A model generated the notes under the pieces. It searched no databases and had not been told where the DNA came from. It saw nothing but the letters and a program-made list of their open reading frames with translations. The position numbers were made by a program, and so were the translations under genes. This document shows, one piece after another, positions 33,223 through 44,179 of a stretch of 64,000 bases of DNA. The first letter of the stretch is position 1. Each line of letters begins with the position of its first letter. Source of the stretch: Neopestalotiopsis rosae (Eukaryota > Ascomycota > Sordariomycetes > Amphisphaeriales > Sporocadaceae); the NCBI GenBank assembly GCA_023078685.1, contig JALGAS010000007.1, positions 2,852,001-2,916,000 of the forward strand. Reading direction: 5' to 3'.

Positions 33223-34237
33223 GTGCGCAAATGTGCTACACCATTTAAAAAGAAAAAAAAAAAACTAATCGCGAATGCCGCTCTTCTTGTGTTGTCTCGT
33301 TGCGGCGCGACCGCATATGGCCGATGTTATTGATAACGATAAGGGATTGGTAGTACGATCAATAAATACGGAGCATCAAATGGATGGATGAGAAACTTGG
33401 GGACGACAATTGATGGTTGGGGAGTTCTGTGCTCGAGAAAAAGTGGACCTACAAGCTCCTGTCTATGACCAGTAACAAGAAGCTTGGGGGAAAAGGAATA
33501 TTGTAGCCAATCGAGTGAACGGATCCGATTCTGGTCTGGCAAAACAAGAAGCACGAGTATACCATCAATCACTGTATGAGTATTAGTAAATACTAGCAAA
33601 TCAAGAGCTGTCGAGCTGTAAATTTCATACATAGTACAGAGTACACCATCCACCATCCCGCCCAGTTCCAACAAATCTCGTTCCCTGCAGACCGACAGTA
33701 CAGAGTACGGGACCATACCCAAGTCGCCTAGGTGCTGCCATGTAGCTTCTTAGCCAACCAGTCCACTGGAGCTTTCCCCATTGCTTGGCGTGCTAGGTAT
33801 CAAGGTATGTAGGATGGATGTCGCTCAATGCTGGGCCTGGCTGTCTGCGTTCTTAGCGTTGGAGGCGCGTTACTGGACTCGAGTGGAATCTCACGGATTC
33901 GAATCAATCCCAGGGTCCCGTTCTCTGTCCTTTTCAAAACCACGGTCTCGAAAAGTCCATGTTCCCCGTTCACCACTGGTCCATCAATCACACGGCTCTT
34001 TGCTATAAACTTGACTAGGTAAGGGAAACTTTCCCTCATCGCATAGGTTACACATATTGTCTCATTTACTGGAACCCCTCCGGCTTACATCATATAAAAC
34101 CCAAGCAGCTCTCTCTAGGTCTCTGCAGCTGTCATAGCTTCCCTTTCCCGCAAGCCCGACCCGTCGTCGTCCCGTCTCTTTGTACAAAACTACACCTACC
34201 AATTCCGCAGTTCCCTGTACATAGACTTCTTGTCAAG
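33223..34237. promoter_or_regulatory. Divergent promoter interval with TATA box
   Basis: Between CENP-Q (leftward) and the ER-type protein (rightward). CATATAAAAC at 34091-34100 is a good TATA box for the rightward gene, about 140 bases before its ATG. C/T-rich leader sequence follows. No gene seen. Confidence 0.55.
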
Positions 34238-35164
34238 ATGCGCTTCTCTACCGCCGTCGCTGCCGCTCTGCCTCTCCTGGCCAGCGCGCAAGAGGTTCCG
34301 GAATACCAGGCACAGTTCCAAAACTACCTCGACAAGTTCTGGTCCTATGTCCCGAACCCGAGCAAGTCGGACCCCGTCGGGGCCGCCGAGGCAAAGATTG
34401 GCGAGATGAAGATGGACGTTGTTACCCTGGAGAACTGGAGGGACGTCCTGTACGGCCATGTGTCGCCCCAGAGCACCACGCCCGAGGAGACTTGGGTGTT
34501 GATCACGGGCGGAAACAAGACTTGCTTTGGTACGTGACAAGCATCGCATACGGGCTGTTTGCGCGCGACTCCACGCGAAGATCTACGTGCAAATGACAAT
34601 GCTAACTACTACAGGCCACTGCGATCGCATCGAGGAGGCCTTCAACCAGACTGCAGCCAAGTTCGCTGTCACCCCCGGCGCTCCCCACACTGCCATGCTC
34701 AACTGTGAGAATGAGCCTGTTCTGTGCAACGCCTGGTCTGCGCCCGCCGGTGCTCTCTGGATCTTTGAGATGCTGCCTCCCCCGGCTTCCATCGACCTGT
34801 GGGCCAAGCGCTTCAACATGACCACCGTTACCAGCGATGACTTTGTCAAGCTGCAGCAGGATGGCTACAAGGAGCAGGCCAAGCTGCACGACGGTATCTT
34901 CCACCCCTTCAATGGCTGGTTCGCTCAGAACGGACTGTCCACCATTGTCGGCTACGTCCTCTGGTTCTTCAACTTGATTCCCAGCTGGCTCTTTATGGTC
35001 TGCGTGTCCATGCTCAGCCGAACTATGATGTATGTCTCCTGATTCAGACAAGGTTTTCTTGGCCTCATTGCTAAACATAATGTCCTAGGTCGAACCGCAT
35101 GAACAACCAGATGGCTGGTGGTCCCCGACCCGCCCCTACCGGCCAGGCTGCGCCCCGCCGATAG
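34238..35164 (+). CDS. Secretory-pathway membrane protein, thioredoxin-like region
   Basis: 260 residues from exons 34238-34529, 34615-35029 and 35089-35164. Residues 1-17 are a signal peptide (MRFSTAVAAALPLLASAQ). The luminal part has an ETWVLITGGNKTCFGHCDRIEEAF segment with a C-x3-C pair at the position where a thioredoxin-like fold carries its active-site loop, a further Cys pair near MLNCENEPVLC, and N-glycosylation sequons (NKT, NQT, NMT). A strongly hydrophobic stretch near residues 203-235 (GYVLWFFNLIPSWLFMV) is one or two membrane spans, followed by a short basic Pro-rich tail that would be cytosolic. I infer an ER or endomembrane protein; the redox role is only suggested, because C-x3-C is not the classical C-x2-C. 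Confidence 0.7.
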
Positions 35165-35372
35165 ATACCTTGTACTCAGCGGCGATTGTATATTGGCGCG
35201 ACATCTTGATGTTGAGATGAAGTAGAACTCCAGGAAATATAGGAGCTGGTCAGTCTGAATTGGCCAGAGTTCCAGAGGCCCTCCTACGGGCAGGCAGCTT
35301 TGGATGTAATCATCACCACTTAGTTGTAATGAATGCGATATGTGGAAAACAAATTACCACAGCACTTGTCGC

Positions 35373-36040
35373 CTAGCTCTTTTGCTTGCAAATCTCTTGA
35401 AAATCTTCCAAGCCATTAATGATTTCGTTTTTGAGTTTTGCGTTTGCGAGACGGCCATATCGTAGATCGCTCATGTCGCCCACTGTCTTCTGCACGGATT
35501 CCAGCAGTGCCGCTTCCTCTCCTTCGAGTTTTCGAATCTCTTGTTCCAAATCGGTAGCGGCGCTATCCATCTCGGGCAGGATGCTTTGGAGAGAGTGCTT
35601 TTTTGGTCGTATCGTGTTTGAGGTAGGTCCAAATAGCTATTGCAGGCACTGATGGTTAGCTTGTCGTTATTCCACGGGAAGGGCGGTACAATAGTAAACA
35701 CCAGCCGCCCTGCTAGCAACACAAAAGGAGATATACTTGCATTTCTCTCAATCTCAATCTCGTCGTCAATATCATCTTCCCGCGCCGCCTCTCTTCTGGC
35801 CTTGATCACGGCGCGGCGCAATGCCTTGCCCCGCTGAACCTCGGTGTCAATGTTGGCCGCGACCGTGTCCACCACAGCGTTGCGCTGCTGCTGTAGATCG
35901 CGGTAAAGGGTGCGGATTTGCGGAGAGGATTGTTGCGACTTGGGAAAATAAGAGGTGAACTCTTGCAGAGAGACCACGGCGGGCAGGCGCGCGGGCAGTA
36001 GAAGGTAGTTCTCGAGTATCGTGGCTTCGTTTGGCGCCAT
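35373..36040 (-). CDS. Nkp2/Cnl2-family kinetochore protein
   Basis: 187 residues from exons 36040-35741 and 35636-35373. Small coiled-coil subunit of the inner kinetochore, working with the COMA complex (Okp1/CENP-Q, Ame1/CENP-U, Ctf19, Mcm21) in yeasts. Family marks are ILENYLLLPARLPAVVSLQEF at the start, the SSPQIRTLYRDLQQQR motif near residue 40, LFGPTSNTI at the exon junction and a C-terminal coiled coil with MSDLRYGRLAN. The intron (35740-35637) has a GC donor; the only phase-compatible GT donor would insert five residues in a conserved place. It lies 2.2 kb from the CENP-Q gene, on the same strand. Confidence 0.85.
35637..35740 (-). other. GC-AG intron in the Nkp2-like gene
   Basis: Donor AAT|GCAAGT, branch GCTAACC, acceptor GCAATAG. 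The frame after the acceptor is closed by the TAG itself, so the exon must begin at CTA TTT GGA. Phase 0 is met by the GC donor. A GTGTTG donor 18 nt downstream is the alternative. Confidence 0.65.
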
Positions 36041-36850
36041 TGCAGTGTTTCGAGTCGGACTTGCGCGGTCTCTTTCGGTGTATGGTATTGAAACAGAGTG
36101 TATCTGCTGGACTGTAGAGCTTGTCGCTATAAATAATGCCTTCAATTGTTTACTCGCTGTATGTACAACAAGATCCACGGACAGAAGAAGGGCGTGGTGA
36201 TAATGATGAAGGAGGTGTCCAATGAGCAATCAATTTACTTTGTCTACCAGGATACGCGAACCCGTTAGCGTCCGCCCGTTGCTCACGGGCGAGAACGGCA
36301 AAGGACGCGTCCGAGCGCCTCTCAGCAGCGTGCTGCATGTGGCCGTGAACTCTGAATGCTCTCAGTCCTTCTCTGATAATGAACAGAAGGAGTTCACAAC
36401 GATCATAGTTTGGAGTCAATGGTGTGGTTTATATGAAACGCACAATTTGATAAGACTCTCAAGGCACCAGAAGCCATCAAATCACCAGGTAGGACAATTT
36501 GATATCAGATTTCTCAGTTTCTTCTTCTCCCTGCTTTACCTTTTACGTATCTGAGTCCCGACTCTAACAATTCCCTAGAACGTCTACATACGTATACTTT
36601 GAGGATCCGACTGTTGACCTCATCTCATCCACACTGAAGTCTGGGCGGTCAGCCCACATTTGACTTCCGTTCCTTCCTTTGAAAAGAAGGAAGGTGCCAG
36701 CCTGCTCGGTGTCATCTGCAAACCAAGATTGGGTCGACCCGGACATTTGTGACCTGGGCTGTTTCTCCTTTACCCAAGCATTTCTGCTGGAAACCATCTC
36801 AAAACGTATTTCACATTTCATCATCAGTCGCCTGGTAATCATCCATCAAG
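36041..36850. promoter_or_regulatory. Divergent promoter interval
   Basis: About 810 bases between the start codons of the Nkp2-like gene (leftward) and eaf3 (rightward). No gene is supported here. Confidence 0.45.
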
Positions 36851-39800
36851 ATGGCGCCTTCCAAGCCAGCTCCTGGCCCTCCCTTTTCCAAGGATGAGAA
36901 GGTTCTCTGCTTTCATGGCGATTTGATGTACGAAGCCAAGATCACCGAGGTCCGCAGCGCCTCTGACCCGACCAACACTGTCTTTTCTACCATCAAGGCC
37001 GATGACGCTCAATACAAGGTCCACTACAAGGGCTGGAAGTCATCATGGGACGACTGGGTCAGCCAGGATCGCATTCGCAAGTTCACTGATGACAACAAGG
37101 CACTGGCTACCCAGCTTTCGCAGGCCGCCAAAGCCCGCACCGCTGGCGGCTCCAAGAGTGCCAAGAAGGCAATTGGTAAAGCCGTTGGAGGTATCGACAG
37201 TGAGATGAGCTCTGCTCGAGGCAGTGAAGAGCGCGCAGCCAACAACAGTTATGCCGGAAGAGGACCTAGACGTGGTCGTGACTATGAGCTTGAGAGCGTG
37301 AGTGAACTTTTCTTTTTCCCCCTTTGTTCTCAAAGTCAGATAGGAGTGCTTCAAGCCCAAGGTAAGGCGGTTCCCGAATCACAGCGGTGTGCTGTGGAGT
37401 AAGATCATCACAAACTGTGCACATCACGATGTCACTCTGAGCAACCGAACTCGATATCGAAGGACTACTTCCATCCGTGTCCTGTGGCCACGAAAGACTT
37501 TGTCGGTCTCGATTGAGGTTGAGGGAGATACATGGCTGTATACGGGCAATGCTTTCTCGAGACGAGCATGTTCAGGTACAGGGTCGCCGTGCCCATATTG
37601 TACAGAGCTCTCACGGCGCCTCACAAGTCTACAATTACTGAGCGTGGTGCCCAATGTGACCTAAAGGCGGTCATCGAGCTGTGCTAGGCTCGACTGGAAT
37701 CACTGATCGAAAGGACTGAGGAGGGCCACGACGTGACGCTTCAACTGATGGCGGCCATGGAGTGCAGCTACCCCCCTCACTGGGATAGAAACTGTCGTTT
37801 GCTGGCCGCGCGCCCAATTTCTTCAACTCGTCGACTAGACAACGCGTTGTCCATTGGCGTTTGCCCCTCCAAGTTGTCCTTCGGCCAAGCTCTTTCCAAT
37901 CGACGGAGCTTAGCTTCTCATTACCCAAAATCACAAACACAAACACAATCCTGAATCCATCGCACCGTCCGCTGCTCCAATTATCGACAGCGTCAACTAT
38001 GGATCAGCCTTCTCACAGCAATGCCGCGCTCGGCGATGAGTCTGGCAGTGAGCCGTCTCTTTCGTTTGGCAAGCGGCGCACTCGTCGCAGTGCCCCTCCT
38101 CCAACAATTGAGGAAGAGATTGGCTTGGAGGCCGCCACTCAGCGGGCACTGCGCGCCTCTCTTCTGGACGGCGCCGACGACGAGCGACCGGTCACTGGCC
38201 CACAAAGGCCAGCTATACGTACCGCAAAGGCAACAAATGCCAAGAAAAGATCAGTTGCCGGCAATGAGGACGATAACGACGAGCCTGCTCCAAAAAAGGC
38301 TGCAAACAAAAAGCAGGCCAAGCAGGCCTCGAAGGCCAAGAAGGTTGCCCCAAAGGCAGCAGTGGCCAAGAAGCAAAATCGCAAGCAGGATCAGCCTGCA
38401 CCAATGAACCCAGATGCAGAGTTTCGCAGGGCTTTCGAAGCGAAGGAGGCCAGGTATGCTAAGGCCTAGGAGCCCTACGACAACCTCCTTAAGCTTCCCC
38501 CAGCCAACGTAGCGAACCGCTACGTTAGTAGCTCTGGTGTTCTCCAGCTTTCAGCTGAAGACTGTGCTCCAAACGACCGAGCCTACAAGACTAGACCTGT
38601 GCACCCCAAGGTCCTTGCAGCCGAGAAAAAGGGCACCTCTACCCAGGGATTTTCTGCATATTACAGAGATATGCCTACCAATGTCAACGTGCCCACCGCT
38701 GGCATCCCCTCCGACAAGCCTTATCGACCCAAGCAGAGAATGGAGGCGCTTTTGGCTGCTCTGAACGGTGCCATTGAGGACGATACCGTCATGGACGGCA
38801 ACGCTACCGACTCGAATTTAGCTGGCCCTGCGTTGGACGACGTTGGCGACAACGGCGCTACAGATAACGGCGCTGATATGTTGGAGATGATCTCTGGAGT
38901 TCACTCACCTCGTCGTGATGAGAGTGTCCAGCGCGCCGCTGCTCCAGCAGACAGCATCATGGGTATTCGAGCTCCAGAGGCGTCCGACAATGTCTTGACC
39001 CTGGCAGACACTGCCCTGCACTATCGGGCTTCCGACACTCTTTTCAATCTTCGAGCGCCAGCTATTGACGATCGAGCTTCCGACAGTCCGTTCAGTCTTC
39101 GGGCTCCAGTAAGCAATCAAAGATTCGCCACACAGCCCGAGACTCCAGCAACGGGTTCCCGCTCGATGCTTTCTATGACTCCAGTCCACCCCGCCCATGA
39201 TATGCGTGAAATCTGGGCCTTGACTCCTTATCTGTTCTTCGGCTTTCCCTCACGGATTGACCCCTTGACTAATTTGAATTCCTTTTTGCAGGAAGACGCT
39301 TTTCATCAGCGCCCGTCTATCAAGATTGTGCTGCCCGACGTCATCAAGGGTCTCCTTGTCGATGACTGGGAGTCGGTTACTAAGAATTGCCAACTTGTGC
39401 CGATCCCTCACCCCAAGCCCGTCACTGTTGTTCTTGATAATTACCTCGAGTACGAGAAGGCTCAGCGCCAAGAGGGCACCTCTTCCATCGACATTCTTGA
39501 GGAGACCATTGCCGGCTTGAAAGAGTATTTCGACAAGTGCTTGGGCCGCATCTTGCTCTACAGGTCAGTCCACATGATCCCAATCGAGCTCACGAGAATC
39601 ATACTGACCCAATACTAGATTTGAGCGCGCCCAGTATGCCGAGGTCCGCGAGAAGTGGGTTACTGAGGGTTCTGAGCTGTACGGCAAGGCTCCTAGCGAT
39701 ACTTATGGTTCCGAGCACCTGATGCGCCTGTTCAGTGAGTACCATCTTGACAATAACAATGCCAAATGCTAACAATGAGTAGCTTCGCTGCCCGAGCTTG

Positions 39801-39952
39801 TGGCCCAGACCAATATGGACCAACAGTCTGTGAATCGACTTCGCGAGGAGCTCGCCAAGTTCACACAGTGGCTCACGCGTAATGCTCAGGACTACTTCTT
39901 GAACGAGTACGAGGTTCCTAGCGCAGAGTACTCGGAAAAGGCAAAGAACTAG
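36851..39952 (+). CDS. eaf3: Eaf3/MRG15 chromatin protein, split by a 2-kb intron
   Basis: Chromodomain subunit of the NuA4 acetyltransferase and Rpd3S deacetylase complexes, reading H3K36 methylation. Exons 36851-37297, 39292-39563, 39619-39734 and 39783-39952 give 334 residues, the usual length. Exon 1 carries the chromo barrel (FSKDEKVLCFHGDLMYEAK, YKVHYKGWKSSWDDWV with cage aromatics) and a basic linker. The other exons carry the whole MRG domain: FHQRPSIKIVLP, DILEETIAGLKEYFDKCLGRILLYR, LPELVAQTNMDQQSVNRLREEL. The join RDYELES|EDAFHQRP matches family spacing without gap, both sides phase 0, with donor GTGAGT and acceptor CTTTTTGCAG. The intron is 1,994 nt, far larger than any other in the window, and holds its own ORF. 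Confidence 0.9.
37999..39291 (+). pseudogene. Same-strand ORF nested in the eaf3 intron
   Basis: A frame opens with ATG at 37999 and stays open to the MRG exon, apart from one TAG at 38467-38469. The 5' side (37920-37998) looks like a fungal leader, with ACAAACACAAACACAATC-type sequence. The first part is Lys/Ala-rich and basic (KKAANKKQAKQASKAKK), like a linker-histone tail. The second part has a degenerate repeat, RASDTLFNLRAP and RASDSPFSLRAP. A 75-nt intron 38454-38528 (GTATGC...CGTTAG, frame-keeping) would remove the TAG, and a donor GTAAGC at 39109 could splice to 39292. It may be a nested gene, an alternative first part of Eaf3, or a decaying insertion. No family recognised. I class it as pseudogene only because of the TAG. 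Confidence 0.5.
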
Positions 39953-40972
39953 GAGTTCTAATGCTCCATGATGAGGCTATGATTTGACTGGTTGTCTACG
40001 CGATTCGGCAACCCTCTAAGAGACAAAAAGAACTCAAAACCCCGGGGAGAGTTTGAGCACTTGACACAGAATACCATCGCTGTGTTGGGCGCGCCAGGAT
40101 GCCACCTAATTGAACGATGGCACGTTTGAATTGGACTGCAATCCATACAACGGAGGGAAATGCACGCTGCAAAGTAGAAGATGGATAGCATGACCATGAT
40201 TTCCTTGGTTGGAAAGATCTAGGAGGTTTTGCACCGGATATGGAAGCTGCACCTGTCCCAAGTCTATATAGACATAATTCACGACAATCACAACATGCGA
40301 TTGTGCTTCTTGTTCTGTGATGTGTGTGAGGAGTCCTGCAGTAGTATGCTATTGTAACTTTTTTTCCGGACTGTGAAACGAGTCACGATGTTCAATCTTA
40401 CTAGTGCTCAACAGGTCAAGATCTCATAAATATGGTCGATGACTGCTACATCTTTACTCAGCCGAGGACAGAGTCGAGGTCTGATGATAGATAGCGCCCG
40501 CCTAAGACATGCAAGGTAGGCATGATTGCTTTGGAAATAGTATACAGGTGATTCAACACTCATTTGTTCTTATATACAAGGTGTAGTACATGCAGCCAGG
40601 ATGAACGATGCCAGCCAGCCACCTCGCCAACGACACGATTGATGATGCCCATTCTGCCGCTATACAGGTACAGTCTGCGTCGTCCAAGGCAGATTTGGAT
40701 GCCGTGGTACTGCTTCAACCATGTGAAATGACCCGCCTGATGGCAGATGTCCAAAGAGTAGAGGTGTGCCTCTTCTGGCTCCCCAACTTCGCGTCTGATG
40801 ATTTGTCCCTCGTGGCACAGAATCTCCGGCGATTTCCCCAAGTTTCTGGAATCAAATCTTCTTGGGGAAACATGCTATCCATCTCCGTCAGATCCATACA
40901 ACGCCCCCTTCCCTCCCCATCCCCATCCGAGGGGTGCTGGATCATGAAAAGTCTCGTCTCCAGTCCCCCTCT
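39953..40972. other. Convergent interval, nothing recognised
   Basis: Lies between the 3' ends of eaf3 and the leftward uL30m gene. Short frames on both strands are without support. Confidence 0.4.
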
Positions 40973-41230
40973 TTACGCCCGCGGCGTCTCCAGGTAGAAC
41001 CCCCTCTCGGGCCGCCTCTCGTCGCGCATCTCCTTGGGCGTCAGGGCCTGCTCGACCTCTTGCACCTTGACCAGCTCCTTGACCTTGTAAATCATGCCGG
41101 CGAACTGGGGCGAGACGGGGTGGTAGACGGTCTGGGTGCGCTTGCGCAGGCCCAGGGCGGCCAGGACGCCGCGCGTCCGCTCGGGCAGACCGATGGCGGA
41201 GCGGTGGAGTGTTACGCGAAAGAAGGCCAT
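40973..41230 (-). CDS. mrpl33: Mitochondrial ribosomal protein uL30m
   Basis: 85 residues, single exon, large-subunit protein of the mitochondrial ribosome (bacterial L30 family, yeast Mrpl33). Family marks are [43 protein letters not shown] and [11 protein letters not shown], the classical short L30 fold with conserved LG-LRKR and the final KVKELV strand. The length equals the yeast protein. The open frame continues upstream to 41605, but those residues are not conserved-looking and the ATG at 41230 gives the family N-terminus. A short tail ([17 protein letters not shown]) extends beyond the bacterial core. Confidence 0.9.
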   Translation of the reverse strand: MAFFRVTLHRSAIGLPERTRGVLAALGLRKRTQTVYHPVSPQFAGMIYKVKELVKVQEVEQALTPKEMRDERRPERGFYLETPRA

Positions 41231-42097
41231 TTTGTTGTTCTCTGGCTTTTTATGGATGAGGTTTCGTCGTTGGTGTTTGATCAAGGTCGAGCCGTCCCGA
41301 ATTCGGCTGCGCGGTTTCCTCTCAATAGGTGATCCCAAAGTCCTCCTTGTTTCGAGACCTATGCGAGTTAGCCCACTGTTCCGTTGAATGTCATAAGCAA
41401 TCGATTTCCAGGTGATTGCCTCGGTGCATGGGTGCATCTTGCGTCTTGCTGGCTCTCTGCCCACTCCATGGACCCCCTTGACATGCACTCTCGGCCAACA
41501 CCAGGCGAAGAGACCAGCGAATTGACATAAGAAAATACTCACTGGTAACTCAAATTCACGGGTACAACAACTTCCGTCGGATTTTCTGGCTTGAGCAAGC
41601 GGCAATCCTTCTCAGGCTGGCAATGGGCTCACATCTATGAGGCTCAATGGAGGTCGCGAACTTTTGGCCCGGAGCTGCCCCTTATCGATAAGCATTGAAA
41701 TATGGGCCCAACATCTCTGCGCAGACGCCCAGTTCTTAACCAACGTCCACGCCCCAAGCTATGCTTCACCTTCTATTCATTGAAGCGATTCAACAAAAAT
41801 TCACACCAAGCCCGTTTGAACGATACTCTGTGTTCCATGCGCATGGACGATTTCATGAGGGACAGACGGAGAAGACATCAAATGTATCAACTTTACTCGT
41901 CTATTACTCCAGGCCCTTTGCCAGCCCAAGCGATTGAAATGCTATATCTTTATCATCTTATACAGTGATGATCGCGTAGAAATCTAGTATCACGTAGCCC
42001 CCTCCCATTCCGTTTCATTGACGTAAAGAAGAGCTCCCATTCATTTTCCATCGCGCAAATGTCAATTTGTCTAATACAGAAGCGTCGGTCTTTCCGC
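41231..42097. promoter_or_regulatory. Promoter interval of uL30m, downstream of acl1
   Basis: About 870 bases. Both neighbours are transcribed leftward, so it holds the acl1 3' end and the uL30m promoter. No gene is supported. Confidence 0.4.
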
Positions 42098-44150
42098 TTA
42101 TTTGACCGAAACCTCGACTCTGCCCTCACCGACCGGACCAGCGCCCGAGAGGGTGGGGAGAAGGTAGGTGATATCATCCCAAGGATGTCTGTAGAGACCA
42201 GTGCGGAGTCTCTTCTGGTCCAGGTAGTGGGCAATCAGACCAATGCTGCGACCCAGAACGAAAAGACCGTTAAGGACACCCATGTTCATGTAGTCCTCAG
42301 CCTCCTCGGGGCTGAAGGCACCGCAGTTGCGCATGAGATCCACGAAGCACACAGCGATACAACCGTCAACGTTGAGGATCAGGTTGTCCTTCTTGGAAGT
42401 GGTCACGGTCTCGACAGCCAGAGCGTAGTCAAGCAGCTTGTGGCTGGGGAACTTGGCCAAAACGTACTCCTTGACGAGCTCGACACGGAGATCGGGGTTG
42501 TTTCTGGACTTGATACGGTGACCAATACCGGGGATGAGCTTGTTCTGCTTGCGCATCAGGTCGACAAAGTCACGGGGGCTGAGACCCTTGTCGGAAGCCT
42601 GGGAGAACTCCTGGGCAGCACCGTCCAGAGCACCACCGAATCGGGAACCGATGGTAAGCAGACCGGCGACCAGAGAGCTGATCAGGTCCTTGCCAGCACG
42701 GGTGGTAATGATGGTGTTCATGGCACCAGACACGGCGGGACCGTGGTCGGCAGTGAGCATAAGAACCATCTCCAAGAACTTGGAGGCGTAGTCGGGCAGA
42801 CGACGACGGAACCACAGAAGGGACATGACACCACCGATACCGATATCCTCCTTGAAAACATCCGAAATGGGCATACCAGCGTACAGCAGCTCCTGACCAC
42901 GGTCATCGGAGATGGTGGAGATGAAGGCAGCGGGCTTACGGATGAGACCAAGCTCTTGAGCCCACGAGTAGTCGATGGGGATCTTGGGAACAACAGGCTC
43001 AGCCTGGGGAACGATGGTCTTGGCAGCAACGAGCTTCTCGTAGACGCTCTTCAGGACGGAGGGAAGCTCCTCGAAGGTGTCGGGCACGTGGATGCCAGCC
43101 TCCTTCATCTGCTTGTTCTTCATGGCAGCGGTCTCGAGCTGCGAGTTGGCGAACGAACCAGCGTGACCGAACTGGACCTCGGTCTTGAACATGCTGGCGC
43201 AAGTACCAATAGCCCAGGCAACAATGGGCTTGGTGATGACACCGGACTTGACGGCCTCAATGACCTTGTACTCCTCAACACCACCAACCTCACCGAGCAG
43301 GACGAGAATCTTGCACTGAGGGTCGGCCTGGTAGCGGAGCATGTGGTCAATGAAGGTGGTTCCAGGGTATCTGTCACCACCAATGGCAATACCCTCGTAG
43401 ACACCGTCGGTGTTCTGGGCAATGATGTTGTTCAGCTCGTTGGACATACCTCCAGACTTGGAGACGTAGCCAACGGAACCCTTGCGGTAAAGCTTGGAGG
43501 CAACAATGTTGTCCATCATACCACCAGTGTTACCAATCTTGAAGCTGCCGGGCTTGATACCACCAACGGTGGCAGGTCCAATGATTTGCACACCCTTCTT
43601 GCGGGCAACGTGGGCAATCTCACGAGCACGCTTTTCTCAATCGTTAGCATTGTTTCTTGGCCAGAGTTACGGGTATCTTGTATCTGTCACTTACGCGCTC
43701 CGGCACACCCTCGGCAATGATGGCAATGGTCTTGATCTGGGGGTAGTTCATCAGCTCCATGGTGGAGCTGTAGACACTTCGCGAGGAAGCAAAGTTGACG
43801 ACAACATCGACGTCGGGGTGCTTGTTCACGGCAGCGTCAACCTGTTGGTAGACGGGCAGAAGAGTTTCGCTGGTTCCCCAGTACATCTTGCTGACGAACT
43901 GGCCACCGAATGTGTAGATGATACCGGCAACCGAGGGAGTAGCTCGCTTGCAGATGAAGTCAAAGTCCAGCATACCCTGAACGGCACGGGGCTGAAGACC
44001 GTAGACCAAGCATCTCGTCTTCTCGTTGAACAGGGCGTGGTCGGGAAGAGGGCTCAGCGGCCGGCTGGGGGCAGCGAAGCGGGTGATGTTATCGTTGGCC
44101 GACAGGCCACCGGCCGAGGTGCCGTTAACACCGTTGGTCGTGGCAGACAT
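42098..44150 (-). CDS. acl1: ATP-citrate lyase subunit 1
   Basis: Catalytic subunit of cytosolic ATP-citrate lyase (citrate + CoA + ATP to acetyl-CoA + oxaloacetate + ADP + phosphate). Exons 44150-43695 and 43630-42098 encode 662 residues, normal for the fungal split enzyme. It has the CoA-ligase-like part ([21 protein letters not shown]; the phosphorylated His in [10 protein letters not shown]) and the citrate-synthase-like C-terminal part ([28 protein letters not shown]). The single coding intron removes GTAAGT...AAAAG and joins VPER to [13 protein letters not shown]. Codon bias is strong. It pairs with acl2, transcribed divergently 4.5 kb away, an arrangement known from other Sordariomycetes. 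Confidence 0.98.
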
Positions 44151-44179
44151 GGCGGCTATGTGTTTTTATGGTCTAAATT

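Noticed and set aside
36851..37402. Eaf3 as a truncated chromodomain-only protein ending at 37402
   Set aside because: The codons after 37297 are a typical intron start (GTGAGT, then a pyrimidine run), and the missing MRG domain follows in phase at 39292.
42059..43720. 553-codon antisense frame over acl1
   Set aside because: Same artefact as for methionine synthase; low-complexity translation, and the sense strand is an unmistakable ATP-citrate lyase.
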